64,000 bases of DNA from Ectobius pallidus (taxonomy: Eukaryota > Arthropoda > Insecta > Blattodea > Ectobiidae), in NCBI GenBank assembly GCA_964059195.1, contig CAXKWD010000009.1:86649432-86713431 (forward strand), read 5' to 3'. Below, in pieces: positions 35,460 through 49,426 of the stretch. The notes under the pieces were generated by a model. It was not told the origin of the DNA and searched no databases. It was given only the letters and a program-made list of their open reading frames with translations. Made by a program: the position numbers and the translations under genes. Numbering within the stretch: position 1 is the stretch's first letter; every line of letters starts with the position of its first letter.

Positions 35460-36322
35460 CTGAAACAACATACAAATACCGATCAGTTGGGGTTATGTAC
35501 ATTCAGAGTAAAAAGCATATAAGTTACTCAAACTCAATATGCCATAACACAGAAACAAGCATAGGAACAAAAGGAAAACAATGTCTGACATGACTTCAGG
35601 AAACTTTAGTTTAACTTCAGTGTTTGACCTTACTGTTTTCAGAAATGAAACAAATGCAGTAGCTCCTGGGTTTCAACCATAGTTCCTGTTTTCAGTATGA
35701 TATTCCAACATATTAAACAGGTGAATATATATATATACCTAAAACAGCTTAGGTTGGGTTATGGCACCCATTGCAAATGACGAAGTCATCAACTATTACA
35801 AAAAAGGACATTTTGTTCATGGACAGAGGACCAAGACATAAAAATGAGGGCATGTCCTCGAAAAAAAGACCAACTGCTTATTAAGTAGAGTGGGTCTTTA
35901 AAAAGATTTTTTGACACATCAAAGAAAAATGTTAGATTTCACAGTTCTACATGTCTGGTACATCAGTGTTGAACTTCTCAAACTCCGTTCTTAATAAATA
36001 TTATAATAAAGCCGAGGATGGGGACAAGGGTCCTTGAAACATGTTCTACCAAAAAGCTGGTAAGTGAAGCATAAGTGTCTAAGTTCAACTCAATTGTAAT
36101 TATTATATTATAGTTGCTTCACTGTATATGTTCCATCATTTTTTAAATATTTTTAAATTATAATTCTTGCTTATCATTTCTAAACACAATGGATCAAAGA
36201 TCAGATTCATTCACTATAAAGTGTAATGCACTCATTTAATACTTTCAATACGGAAACGGGAAATTAATACAGGCTAAAATCCTTTCCATTGGATTTAATA
36301 ATGAAATAACTTTTATACTTAC
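35460..36322. other. Tao intron 5, with a PLE tail fragment
   Basis: 35985-36130 contains GCCGAGGATGGGGACAAGGG then TCCTTGAAACATGTTC and the end-motif TTGCTTCACTGTATATGTTCC, as at other PLE tails. The rest has no feature. Confidence 0.5.
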
Positions 36323-36498
36323 TGATAGCAGTTTTCCTGACGTAGGTCTTTCGTTGGGATTCTTCTGAAGACATGATTCAACAAAATGCCTAAATACATC
36401 AGACCATTCAGGGGAACTAAGAGCAGGAGTGTCATTTTGAGCTATATGGTACAGTGCACTCATTGCATTCATGTTGAAATAAGGAGGTTTACGTTCAG
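36323..36498 (-). CDS. Tao: Tao exon 5: kinase C-lobe
   Basis: Residues 219-277. Encodes [20 protein letters not shown] and the ERPTSGKLL segment containing the conserved Arg of subdomain XI. Acceptor TTCCAG, donor TCA|GTAAGT, phase 0. Confidence 0.96.
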
Positions 36499-37635
<1,137 letters not shown>

Positions 37636-37831
37636 CCAGTTTGACTGTGCCGTTTTCAGTAAGCAGGATATTCCCTGCCTTAACATCACGATGTATCCTT
37701 CCTAAAGCATGGAGATAACTAAGACCACGCAGGACACCATCACATATTGCAGCTATTTCTTCCTCTTTTAGGGGCCTCTTGTGTACTTCAATTATATCTG
37801 ATGCAGAACCCAGGCAGTATTCCATCACAAG
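37636..37831 (-). CDS. Tao: Tao exon 3: hinge and catalytic loop
   Basis: Residues 103-168. Begins [12 protein letters not shown] (hinge) and contains [11 protein letters not shown] with catalytic Asp151. Donor CTGG|GTAAGT leaves one base of Ala168. The preceding intron is only 87 bp, the shortest in the gene. Confidence 0.96.
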
Positions 37832-37918
37832 CTATAAAAAATGTAATTAATGTTGTTTAAAATTCCAAATACAGTAAATGGGCAATAAAAGTCAACACTT
37901 GGTAGGATATCTACATAC

Positions 37919-38207
37919 CCATGCTGTGTGGTCTCGCAGGAAGCAACCTTTATACTCGATAGTGTTAGGGTGGTTTAGTTGCCTCAAGAAGCGAATTTCT
38001 TTCAGGATATCTTGCCATTTCTCCAAACTCTGCTTTCCCAAATAGGACATCTTTTTGATGGCCACAATCTCCTTCGTGACCAAGCATCGTGCATAGTATA
38101 CAGCTCCAAAACTCCCATGTCCAATTTCTCGCAAATCTTCAAATCGTTTCTCAGGATCATCCTTATCAAAAAGCTCAGCTATTTCTGGATCCTTCAAACT
38201 ACCAGGT
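37919..38207 (-). CDS. Tao: Tao exon 2: kinase N-lobe
   Basis: Residues 6-102. Acceptor TTTTCAG|A, donor TGG|GTATGT, phase 2 in and 0 out. Carries the glycine-rich loop (35-43), the VAIKK lysine (57) and the motif [12 protein letters not shown] typical of Tao kinases. Confidence 0.96.
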
Positions 38208-38819
38208 CTGAAAAGTAAAAGACATCGGAATCAATCATAAAATAAGCAAGCTACAATCTATACATATAAAATCATAAGGGTTGTGTGTCTGATGCTTAAC
38301 CTTCCTTTTTAAATATTAAATAACTACCAATTGAAGGATCATTCTTAATTGTCATCAGTTCAGTCACACCAAAAGAGCAAGCATGTAAATTAAGGAAAAC
38401 TATATTCTGGACCCATAAACTTCATGGAAGGTTATACACTGTAACTCATTTGAAAAACAGCAAATGATTAGGGAGGGGGGCACAAATATCTTCAAAGAGA
38501 AGACCTGCCCTAAGATGTAACATATCTTAATGTTTTATTATGTTTCATTTCTTAGATTGTTCACATAATACCCGGCTTGGACTGGTGACCTCTGGCAGCG
38601 AAAAAGGTCAGAGGGTGCCAATGTTATTATGGAAGTAATGCATAAGTATGGTGTAGTCATATGGGCATACAGATCCGAAATGAAGCGATTAAAACAAATC
38701 ACAGATTCATGAACCTTACTCTTACACATGCAAATCATATATAAACAATTGAAACTATCAATAATTAAAAAGCTATACATCCAGTTTTTCGGCGCATTTA
38801 ACAATTAATTAAAGTATGC
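38208..38819. other. Start of Tao intron 1, possible Helitron 5' end
   Basis: TCTATACATATAAAATCATA at 38257 (+), preceded by A, is typical of Helitron 5' ends. No matching 3' hairpin plus CTAG was located, so the extent is unknown. No gene. Confidence 0.4.
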
Positions 38820-39295
38820 CACCCGGGGGGTGGGGGGAAACCTCAGATTCGAGTTCCCTAGCCCAATAAAACCCTGCATAGTGAGTTTTGTCCAAATCAT
38901 TCAATGTTTTCCCATTTAGGCCTGCATTCCATCCACCTATTTAACAAAAATTCAGATCTCTGTGTATGGTGTTATAAACAAACAAATAAAAAATTGAAGC
39001 AATCAGCAAATTGATGTGATACGATGCAAAAAATCAATTATCTTTCCTGGTTGCTATGGCAATTCATTTTATAATTGAAATAATTAGACAAAACTGGTAT
39101 TTTGGTAGTGCAAAAAATCATGTTTTCTGTCAGTTTTTCACTCATAACTTGCAAATGAAAGCGAAAATTAAAAATCCAGCTTCAAGGTACACTTGGACCC
39201 CCTTCAGTCCATCACATTAAAAATTTCAGATCTCTGCATGCCAGGAATTTGGCTGGACATTGCAAACAGACAGACACTACCTCTTCTTATATAGA
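38820..39295 (-). mobile_element. Helitron, 5' end intact, 3' end lost
   Basis: On the minus strand starts A|TCTATATAAGAAGAGGTAGT with GTCTGTCTG, as in 24873-24468. The internal block with CTCAGATTCGAGTTCCCTAG matches that Helitron. No CTAG terminus was found near 38820. Confidence 0.6.
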
Positions 39296-39469
39296 TACCT
39301 GATAAAGTGCACTTAACAAAACAAAAAATGAGATATCCATATTCCTCCTAACCCCATGTCTAGGGAGGTATTCAAGTCAAACTCCATCTGATTACCTTGT
39401 CCAATTATCCACATCCCTTCCTGTAACCCTTTGTCAAATTTCGATTACTTCAGATAAAACACAAAATCA

Positions 39470-40154
39470 ATTCTTATTAAATGGAATCAACTGCTGCCTG
39501 CAGCTTCACTGATGTGGATTTTGTAATTTGATAGAAATAATCTTTCCTTAGTACTCCAATCCTTAATTTTTACTAATCTTGTAATCCTGTAAAAAATTTA
39601 AGCTTTCTAACTTAATAAATAAATTCATGGCCAATAATTATAATATAGAATATATATCGTCCAACCCTACTATTGTTGAAAACGAAGGAGTGTATAAATA
39701 CTACAATGTTTCTCCAAATAAACTTTGAACCCCTTTATGATCCCTTTGCGTTCGTAAACTCCTTAGGGTTAGATTTTGGGAAATGTGAAATTTGTGATGT
39801 AGAGTGTTTATGATAAGTTTCAAGAAAATCTGACCAAAAAATATGTTCCTTATGTAATATTTTCAACCCCTTATCTTAGGGGTTATAATCAAAAAATATA
39901 AAAATATACATATTTAATTATTCATATTTTGGAGTCTTTTATCAAGTTTTAAGTCAACAGAACCATTAAATAATGTTCAATCATATAAACTTTTAACTCC
40001 CTTATGACTCCTCTTAGGGGATGCATTGTGAAAAATCCCTTCTTAGTGAGTCTCTACATTATAAAATAAACTACTTATCAAATTTCATATTTATAGCTTC
40101 AGAAGTTTTGGCTCGGCAATGATGAATCAGTCAGTGAGGAAAAGTTATTTTATA
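39470..40154 (-). mobile_element. Helitron-like segment interrupted by another Helitron
   Basis: On the minus strand, TATAAAATAACTTTTCCTCA followed by CTGACTGATTCATC resembles a Helitron 5' region, and GTGAAGCTGCAGGCAGCAGT (about 39487-39506) its 3' region. The outer 5' bases seem displaced by the Helitron starting at 40155. Confidence 0.45.
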
Positions 40155-40876
40155 TCTACTCTTATACAATTCAACGGCCCTAAATAGCGTGCTTGCTCGC
40201 CCGCTTCGTGAGACATCGGGTATACTCGGCGATGTTCGTCTCTCGCAGTCTAAACTTTCATGACGACTACAAAATTAGGAAGGAAAACCGTTTCTTTATT
40301 ATATAAGGCCTAAGTGAAATGAACACAATGAACAAATATTCTAATTTTATTTTTACTTACAATTTTCATAGCTCTGAACCACAAACATTTTTAATAATCT
40401 ACCAGTGTAATTTTCTTAAAAATCCTGGAGTCAATGAATAATGGCGGGCGAAGCCGGGGGCAACAGCTGTAAAATATTGATGGTTTTATCTCTTGAAATA
40501 TCGCTGATAATAATAATCCAAACAAACCATTCCTTCCCTTGAAACATTATATAATTTCTGAAAATCACACTGAATTATTGATAAAATAAAATTCACATCA
40601 TATTCATGTCAATAAACAGCTGAGAAACAATACATATTATGTTGTTCACAGGTTCTTTGGAACTGCATAATCGATAATAGTTTTGCCAGGGGGCGCTTTC
40701 ATGTCGTGGAATGTACACTAAAGCAGGAATTTTAGCTGTTTCATTAATTATTAATGGCTTAGTTTATGAATGATTCGCGTGCAAGTGTTAATAAATATAA
40801 TGCTTTAATAATTATTATGCTCTTAATTTTTAATTTTTAAAAGAATTATCGTGGCGAAGCCACGGGCACCTCCTAG
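40155..40876 (+). mobile_element. Non-autonomous Helitron, complete (722 bp)
   Basis: Begins A|TCTACTCTTATACAATTCAA and ends with the hairpin GTGGCGAAGCCAC, then GGGCACCTC, CTAG and T. A reverse-oriented homologue is at 48550-49326 and a partial one at 62600-63000. No protein coding. Confidence 0.85.
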
Positions 40877-40989
40877 TTGTATACATTGAACGGCCACAAA
40901 ATTATTTATTAATTAACTGATCACAGAGCACAGTCTCTCTGACAAAGAAAAGACAGGAAAGCATTGTCTGGCTCTGAACACAACCTAAT

Positions 40990-41234
40990 GTTGGTTGGTT
41001 GGTTGGTTGGTTGGTATATGGCTATTTAACAATGGGGATGTACTGCAACTTAGGGCTGTGACCATCACCGGTGCGCCGGAATTTTGAACTGCTGTTCTTT
41101 CACATGCCAGTAAATCTACCGACATAGGCCTGTCACATTTATGCACACATAAATGCCATCAACCTGGGCCAGGATCGAACCTGGTACCTTGGGCACAGAA
41201 AGCCAGCGTGATACTAACTGCACCACCCAGGCCA
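40990..41234 (-). mobile_element. tRNA-derived SINE with (CCAA)n tail
   Basis: On the minus strand the head runs GGTGCAGTTAGTATCACGCT to CCAGGTTCGATCCTGGCCCA. The body includes GCATTTATGTGTGCATAAAT and CCGGCGCACCGGTGATGGTC. The tail is a CCAA repeat (GGTT on the plus strand, 40991-41014). Confidence 0.75.
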
Positions 41235-41839
41235 ACCCACACAAAGTAATGTTAAGCATATGGCACAACTATTTGGTAATAATTCCTTCAATGGTAGCCT
41301 AGGGTAGATGTACCTGTTCTGGCCACTGTCCCTGTTGTGGCCACTTAAGAATTCAGACTGGTGAAATAAGGCTATCTTTTCAAATTAACAAAAAAGAACT
41401 CTTGTTTCTGACAGCTTAGGAATTCAGTTTGAATGTTAACTTGTGATTAGTTAAGAATTTTCCCTCCTGTGTCACAAAGAAACAGAAGTTTGTGAGTTGG
41501 TGTGTGGAGACCATGTTGCTTAGTGCTGGGAGTTAAGAAACTGAATTCTTTGTACCTATGGTCATCCTCTTTTGTTATGAGGATTTAATAAGACTGCAGC
41601 TTTTTTCTGGATAAAAGTAAGTTGAAATATCAATATATATTATTATTTTTATCCCTTTATCACTAACTACTGAAATACAACACATGGCCAAACTGGAACA
41701 CAAAAGTTGTGGTTTTGCCAGTTGTGGCCATGAGGTGGCCAGAACTAGCACAACATATGGTACCGGTTCTGGCCATGTTACAATGATTTATTAGTTTGAG
41801 GGCCCCTTATGCTGGAATATAACTCTAAATCAATCTGAT

Positions 41840-42100
41840 ATGTTATGGGTTATTTTTCCTAAGAGAAAAGCATCTCTTGAACAACCTAAAGCAAAGAGAA
41901 AGCTGTTTATGTATTCTCCAACTAAAGTTAGTAGTGCCCTCGCTGCTGTAAGAAATGGATCAAAGTCTGAGCTTGAGGCTAGTAATAGTTTTAAAGTTCC
42001 TAGGACTAGTCTTCGAAGGAAACTATCTGGTGAAAGTACAGAACTGATCAGAAAGACAGCTCAACTCCAGAACTTGGACATGAAAATGAATCCAAATTAA
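41840..42100 (+). CDS. pogo-like transposase N-terminus (86 aa)
   Basis: Contains SSALAAVRNGSKSELEASNS then FKVPRTSLRRKLSG, the helix-turn-helix pattern of Psq/pogo DNA-binding domains, preceded by a basic KRKASLEQPKAKRK stretch. The frame stops before the second DNA-binding domain and DDE domain. In a transposase this region binds the TIRs; alone it could at most act as a DNA-binding fragment. Confidence 0.7.
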   Translation: MLWVIFPKRKASLEQPKAKRKLFMYSPTKVSSALAAVRNGSKSELEASNSFKVPRTSLRRKLSGESTELIRKTAQLQNLDMKMNPN

Positions 42101-42501
42101 GGGACTAGATTCTTGAAAATGCAAGGTTTGGCTTTCCAATAAACAAAATACTCCATTTAGCCCAAGCACATGTACCGGTAATGTAAATACAGAGAAAATA
42201 TCATACAGTACTCCCAGCTCGACTTTGAGCACTCCAAATCAAGGTAACAGTCCTTTCGGCATCATGATTCCAAAACCACCATCAGTAGAGTCGTTGAACG
42301 AAGTGTTTAAACTGTTCTGAAATACCCTAGGGAAAGTTCAAACAGTGCAACCAAACGGTCACTACAAAAAGATTACATCCCTAGTGTAGTTACATCTGGC
42401 ACGTGGGTTCAATATCATGAACAGAAAGAAAAAGACAAACTCAATAAGGAGAAAGAAAAAGAAGAAAGAAAACAGAGAAGGGAAGAAGCAAACCGTTTGA
42501 A

Positions 42502-42867
42502 ATGACCAAATATGAACAGAACAAAGTACCGGTAAGTTTATCCACTCAAGAAGACACTTCAGAATCTGTATGTTCTGTCAGTGATGCAGGCGAGACAGAA
42601 GAAGAATATGAACGCGGACTCGGTGTGGGTGATTATGTCATCGTCAATTATGATCACGCGTTTTTTCCTGGATTGGTGCTAAATGAAGACAGTGGGCAGT
42701 ATCAAGTAAGCAGCATGGAGAAAAGTGGTCCAGCAGGGTGGAAATGGCCCAAAAAGAAGATGTGTTGTGGTATCCTGAAGATGACATTCAGATTATCTGT
42801 GGTCAATTCTCGAGGAACATGTGAAGTACCTGAGATGGAAAGATTCTGTAAACCCAAGAGACATTAG
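42502..42867 (+). CDS. pogo-like transposase C-terminal fragment (121 aa)
   Basis: GLGVGDYVIVNYDHAFFPGL, then GQYQVSSMEKSG and WKWPKKKM resemble the extra C-terminal module found in some pogo-type transposases. Upstream, another frame reads PSVVTSGTWVQYHEQKEKDK followed by a Lys/Glu-rich helix. A frameshift near 42770 moves the end off the family pattern (expected WYPEDDIQ reads in another frame). Function of the module unknown. Confidence 0.6.
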   Translation: MTKYEQNKVPVSLSTQEDTSESVCSVSDAGETEEEYERGLGVGDYVIVNYDHAFFPGLVLNEDSGQYQVSSMEKSGPAGWKWPKKKMCCGILKMTFRLSVVNSRGTCEVPEMERFCKPKRH

Positions 42868-43400
42868 GTGTAATTTTTGTGTTTTATATGTCTCTTTATA
42901 ATGGGCCTAAGCCTTTTGTGAATAGTGTAAGCCTGTTATTTCTTGTAATCTCAAATGTTCCATTTGTTTCCATGTATGCATACTTCTATGATTATTTTCA
43001 TTTTTTTTATTGTTTTTGTGATCATTTATTAAAGTGATAAGCACACCTATTTTAGCTATGCATATTTAGTGTAGTTCACATTTACATATTGTACATTTGT
43101 ACATTACTACTTAATCAGGTTATTTTATTATCATTAATGACAGGTGGCCACAACTAGCACGGAAGGTGGCAAAAACTGGTGTACGGGTGGCCACAACTGG
43201 TGAAAATCGCAAATTTTTGTTTCAAGGGCTTTAACTTGAAAATGGTAACAGTAGTTTTTATTTTGATGAATGGATCTTGTAGAGCAATAAATTTCTCACA
43301 CACTAAATAAAATGTGATTGTTCTATCTCAAAAAGGTAAGGTTTTGAAGTTCCACAAAAATAAAATTCTCTTAAAGTGGTCAGAACAGGTACATCTACCC

Positions 43401-45689
43401 TACACCTGATTTCATAAATTTATAATTTACTAACCTAACTTCCCAGATCTTCAATCACTGTGGAGAATTTGGTATAGCTCAGTCAAAGCAGTTCTCATTT
43501 GATGGGGTTTTTAGTAATTTGCTACTTCGAGGAAGAATGGAAAATTATATGACCCTACATAATATAGACATAGGCCTAATAATTATAATGCAGTAATATG
43601 TAATATATTGAACTAATCATTACAATATATTATTTGTAATATGAATATATAGATCTAATAATTATCTGTGTGTAAAGGTAACCACACTAAAAAAATCTTA
43701 GAGTGTTAATATTAACTATAAAATTAGCAAGTAATAGGCTATATTTCGAATAAGAATTTTTCTACCTCCCAACTTGTGTCACTCCAGGATCCTTTTTCTT
43801 CTTATCCGGAAATTCAGAATTTGAATCACTTATACAGACATGATGTTCATGATCTTCACTATAATTTGACACCTCTTTACATTCATTCTCAACCAGTGGA
43901 ATTTCCAGCTGATTATCTTGTACCTTGTATGATATCCCAATGGGATCACCAACATGATTATTTACTTGTGGGGTATAAGAAACTCGCATAGGGAGTTTCT
44001 GTTCCTTGTTTACACAATTGTAACAGCAAACACGCAGCATCGTTATCACTGTTTTAACTCAAGAATGTTTGAACTCAAGTCGTTAGCTACTATTGATATG
44101 TATGGAAATGTCCCACATCCTCAGGAAGTGGGAAGTTACTATACACACACTAATTTTATCTCTTATTTTCTTATGTGCTTACATATTGTTTTATTTCTCA
44201 GCCCTAAACTGATGACATCTCTAACCTGTATAACATCAATACTGTAGTTAAAATAAATAAATGGTACAAAAAATGATGCACAAACTTTCCCACATACTAC
44301 ACGTGTTCGTAACAGTACAATTTTAACACCAAATCCTCGTCCTTAGTTGTCTGTGGTGACCTTACAACTACTGAATTCCAGATATAATATTTGTAAATCT
44401 CCTTAGAGCATTACACTGAGTACATAATTGGATAGCTTATCTTTTAGATTTCTGAGGCCAATGAAAGGAATCCTAGAAGACTATGAAAGTCTACATACAT
44501 TACTATTTTGTGTTTATGGTTTTAGGAAGATTGAATATTTAGTCTCTTATTTCTGTGCAACCAAATTTCTTCAAAAAATATAGGTTTTAGACTAGGCCAA
44601 TTGTTTTCTTAACAATGAATATGAGACAGATTTTCATAAGTTGTATTATGAGAAATTATGCAATGAAGAGAATATTATAATTATATTACAATTATTATAC
44701 TCTTTACAATTCTATCTTGGTACTGTACCATGAATTTTACACAAATAGAAAAAAAAAATTGCATTTGAAATTGTCTTTACAACTGAACTAGACAAACTTT
44801 TAATGTATCCTCATACAATAGTCTTGTCAGCAGTGAAAGACTTCAAATGGATATGAGGAATGGAATGACTCTATGTACAATATTCTAGAAAAATGAATAG
44901 GCCTATATGTACTTTTATTTTATAACTAACAGTTAGAGGTCTTTGAATTAAATTTTTTATCAAAATTCTTACAGTACATTTTTAAGAAACAAACCCTTGA
45001 AAAAAGTTTTTTTATGAAAAGTGCCCTTAATATTTCAGTGATACAAAATTCTAAAAGGTGCAGGTTATCTAAAGATTAAATAAGATTCTTGTTGAACAAC
45101 ATAAAATCCCCTGGAGCCTACACTGAATTATTTAAACATGCTACTATGGCTACTATAATAGCAAGCAAAGTGGCTACAGTCGTTAAATAGCTGACCTGCA
45201 AAATGAGTGGGCAATACTGGCTCTACATTTAAATCTCAAAGGACCCTTCATTATTTTAATTACAATTTTCTAGTCATATGTCTAGCAAGTGAACAAGATA
45301 CTAATCCCAACAATAGGCATTTCTTTCGTGTTGCTTATGGCATTTGTTTTGTTTTCGTGTTCAAAAAAAAATAAAACCTGTATATTTATTTCACTTTTTT
45401 CAGGAAACTCAAACAAGTAACTTAATATATTAATGGGAAGCGAACTCACAACCTTCAGTACAGACATTATGTCGTTGAACAAACCACAGCAATGACTGCA
45501 AGTTTGTTTACACTTGTGAAATGCTCGATAGAACTTCAATTTTCTAACAAACAAGAGTCGGCTCATCTATTTGCGGTTGGCAGTGCATCTTCACCAAAGG
45601 ATGTCTCCTGTGCTTCGTTTGTTTATGCACAAAAAGTTAGGATTCAATTTTTTTTAACATATTTCGTATTTCTCCAAAAATGAAAATTA
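43401..45689. other. Tao intron 1, mostly unassigned DNA
   Basis: Apart from the orphan frame at 43762-44049 I see no supported gene or repeat terminus here. Confidence 0.4.
43762..44049 (-). CDS. Orphan 95-codon frame, unknown
   Basis: I do not recognise it. It starts MITMLRVCCYNCVNKEQ and contains an acidic/His stretch (SEDHEHHVCISDSNSEF) followed by KKKKDPG. GTAG after GGGAG near its end could be a donor. Composition is more protein-like than surrounding AT-rich frames, but it may be a transposon remnant or chance. Confidence 0.2.
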   Translation of the reverse strand: MITMLRVCCYNCVNKEQKLPMRVSYTPQVNNHVGDPIGISYKVQDNQLEIPLVENECKEVSNYSEDHEHHVCISDSNSEFPDKKKKDPGVTQVGR

Positions 45690-47470
45690 CAGGACAAATT
45701 TTGATTCCAGTTTGCTAAACGATAAACCTCTAGAACCATTAGAACAAAGAAAAGAAACTATCTCAAAGACAAAGTAAATGAATTAGAGGTAGTACAGACA
45801 AAAACTAGGGATCTCTTCAAGGGAATAAACGAGTTCAAGAAAGGTTTTCAACATTGAACGAACATAATTCACTATACTCGTGGCTCCAAATAATATTTTG
45901 AATAGGTAGAAAAAATTCTTTAATCAATTATTAAATGTTACTGGAGTTCTCCAAAGTGTAGAAAGTGAAATATTCACAGCGGAGCAGTTGGTTGCTGAAC
46001 CGTTTCTAACAGAAGTAGAAACAGCTGTAGGTAAACTAAGAAAACACAAATCTCCAGGTGTTGACCAAATTCCAGCAGGATTAATTAAGGCAGGTGGGGA
46101 GAGATTAAACTCAGGGATCCATAAACTCATTCTTATGATTTGGAGAGAGGAAGAATTGTCGAAGAAATGGAAAGAATCTATTAATATACCGATCCATAAA
46201 AAGGGAGATAGGGCCAAATGTAATAACTATTGAGGAATTTCTCTCTTATCAACATCATACAAAATTTTGTCCGATATACTTCTGTCACTGGAAATCAACA
46301 ATGTGGATTTAGGCAAAATAGATCAACCATTGACCAACCATTCGCCAAATCTTGGAGAAAAAAGTGGGAATATAATAAGACTATTCACCAACTATACACA
46401 GATTTTAAAAAAGCATACGATTTAGTTAGGCGAGACAAATTGTACAATATTCCTCACTGAGTTTGGGATACCAAAGAAGTTAGACTGTTCAAAAAGTGTC
46501 TACATGAAACCTATAGCAGAGTCAAAGTAGGGAAACTTACATCAGATAGGTTTGCCATTAAAAGAAGCTTGAAGCAAGGAGATGGACTATCGCCTTTACT
46601 TTTCAATTTCGCTTTGGAATATGCCATTATGAAAATTCAGGAAAACAAGGTAGGTCTAGAATTAAATGGCAGTCACCCGATTTTAGCTTATGCAGATGGT
46701 ATTTGCTTGTTGGGGGATGATATAAGCACAATCGAGAGAAATGCAGAAAGTATTTTCGATGCCTGCAGGAATGTTGGACTGGAAATGAATACAGAAAAAA
46801 CTAAGTATATGATCATGAAACTTCAAAATAATGTGCTACAAAATATTAGAATAGCCGGTAAATAGTTTGAACAAGTGGAGAAATTAAAATATCTGGGAGC
46901 AATAATTACAGACACAAATAATATTAAACCAGAAGTAAAGTGTAGACTGAAATCTGGAAATGCCTGCTTTTATGCTGTTCAGAAACTATTATCTTCTAGT
47001 CTTCTGTCCAGAAATCTAAAAATAAACATTTATAAGATAATTATTCTGCCGGTTGTATTATATGGATGTGAGACATGGTCACCTACTCTGCAAGAAGAAC
47101 ATAATCTGAGGGTATTCGAAAACAGGGTGCTTAGGTAAATATTTGGGCCTAAGAGAGATGAAAATGGGGACTAGAGAAAACGACGAGCTTCATAACCTGT
47201 GCTCGTCACCTGATATAGTAACCTTGGGTAATTAAATCATGGAGGATGAAATGTGCTGGACACGTTGCGTGCATGGGGGAGGAAAGACATATCTCAAAAA
47301 TACTGACAGGAGATCCGAAGAGAAAAGACCACTTGGAAGACCTAACCATCGGTGAGATTTAAGAGAAGTAGGATTTGAGAGTGATGGGTGGATGGAGTTA
47401 GCACAGAATAGGGTTGAATGGCGGGCTCAAGTAAGCACGGCAATGAACCTCCGGGTTAAATAAAATAGAT
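45690..47470 (+). pseudogene. LINE remnant with mutated YADD box
   Basis: Non-LTR RT pieces in several frames: KLRKHKSPGVDQIPAGLIKA, QQCGFRQNRSTID, FKKAYDLVRRDKL, KQGDGLSPLLFNFALEYAI, then LAYADGICLLGDD, where the second catalytic Asp is Gly (46689-46700). C-terminal signature LPVVLYGCETWSPTLQEEHN and LRVFENRVLR is followed by degraded GRP/W and MNLRV ends near 47455. This LINE type is common in insects; I leave the clade open (RTE/L2-like). Stops and frameshifts make it dead. Confidence 0.88.
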
Positions 47471-47514
47471 AATATTCCTTTAGCTTGCTTAGGAATTGTC
47501 TATTGCCATTGAGT

Positions 47515-47736
<222 letters not shown>

Positions 47737-48549
47737 AGTATTGTATATGCTTCATACCTATACATATATAATATATTATATAAGGGATGGGTCTCTGTCA
47801 CCACAGCATGGCATGACCTCGGGTTGCGGATAGAGGATATGGCCTCCAGATATGGAAAGTAGCTGCGAATATATTGAATAAGCAGTTGGGGACAGACAAC
47901 ATGAGTGGCTTGGGGGTTTGGCATGAGGTTAACAACCTCTCACGGTAAAAAACATTATTAAGAAACACTTGCTTGATTTATGGATCCTGTCAATGTAAAA
48001 TTTTCCGGAGGTAAAATAGCTCCTCGTTCAGATCTCCGGGTAAGGACTACACTGAGGGAGTCTAAAATTGTATTCACAGAAAAGAGTTGAACAGCAGACT
48101 CAGTAAAAGTAAAAGGCCTATAAATTAGATTTCTATGAGAAACTTACTGCATAAATTATTTCATGTCCTGTAAATTATAACTGAAATCAATAAATAACAA
48201 CAATTTACATGCTAGTGTGATGTATAGTATAACAAACATACCTGCCAGCACAATGAACACTAGACAAACAGCCTATTGCAAAACCCCATATCTCAGTGCT
48301 TAGTCATGTAATCTAAATGTTTTATCAATATCTTAAATGCACACACTAAACAGTAACCTGAAAATAATATTATGAAATGTGAAATTGCTGTTTGAGTTCA
48401 CTTGTGATTTCACTATGCTTGCTGTATTTTTTATTTTATTTTTTTTTATTCCACAGTGCCACACGGTAATTAGTCGCTACAGTATGTTGACATTGGAACT
48501 TTGTGTTTAAGTTTTTTGACTAGATCATTCATCACCAACTTGTAAGCAA
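47737..48549. other. Tao intron 1, nothing supported
   Basis: No gene, TIR or repeat terminus recognised between the microsatellite and the Helitron. Confidence 0.4.
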
Positions 48550-49326
48550 CTAGCACATGCCCACGGCTTCGCCCACGATAATTAATTGAAAAATTAAAAA
48601 TTAAGAGTATAATAATTATTAAAGCATTATATTTATTAGCACTTGCACGTGAATCATTCATAAACTAAACCATTAATAATTAACGAAACAGCTAAAATTC
48701 CGGCTTCAGAGTACATTCCACGATTAGAAAGCGCCGCCTGGGAAAACGATCTCAGACTCGATTATGCAGTTCCAAAGCTAACTGTGAACACTGATAATAC
48801 CACTGCCTTCTAGACTGTATTACTCGTGTGTAATTCTTGAGACGGCGGTGGATAATACGTATCGTTTCTCAACTGTTTGTTGACAGATGAATATGATGTG
48901 AATATTATTTGATAAATTCATTGTAATTTTCAGGAATTATATAATTTTTCAAGGGAAAGAGTTTTGTTTGGATTTTTATTTCAGGTTTAAACTATCAATA
49001 TAGACCTATTATAGCTGGTGCCCACAGCTTCACCCGCCATTATTAATTGACTCGAGGATTTTTAAGAAATTTACACTGGCAGTTTATTAAAAATGTTTGT
49101 GGTTCAGAGCTATGAAAATTGTAAGTAAAGATAAAATTAGAATACTTGTTCATTGTGTTCATTTCACTTAGGCCTTATATAATAAAGAAACGGCTTTCCT
49201 AATTTTGTACTCGTCACGAAAGTTTACACTGCGAGAGACGTACATCGCCAAGTATACCTGATGTCTCACGAAGTTAGGGAGCAAGTGAGCACGCTATTTA
49301 GGGCCGTTGAATTGCATAAGAGTAGA
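48550..49326 (-). mobile_element. Non-autonomous Helitron, complete (777 bp)
   Basis: On the minus strand begins A|TCTACTCTTATGCAATTCAA and ends GGGCGAAGCCGTGGGCATGT, G, CTAG and T. Homologous throughout to 40155-40876 but inverted. Confidence 0.85.
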
Positions 49327-49426
49327 TGTTGTTTGGCTATACTCATGAGCCCTAGTCATCACATAGGAACACAGGAAAATAAATATTAATAAACACACTT
49401 ATGAACACAAATATTTCACTGGAAAG

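Larger units (their letters stand above)
41302..43400 (+). mobile_element. pogo-like DNA transposon, internal deletion (2,099 bp)
   Basis: TIRs GGGTAGATGTACCTGTTCTG and, reversed, GGGTAGATGTACCTGTTCTG are identical over 20 bp, with TA at 41300-41301 and 43401-43402. It carries an N-terminal Psq-type helix-turn-helix frame and C-terminal frames but lacks the CENP-B HTH and DDE catalytic regions. It lies antisense to Tao in intron 1. Confidence 0.88.
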
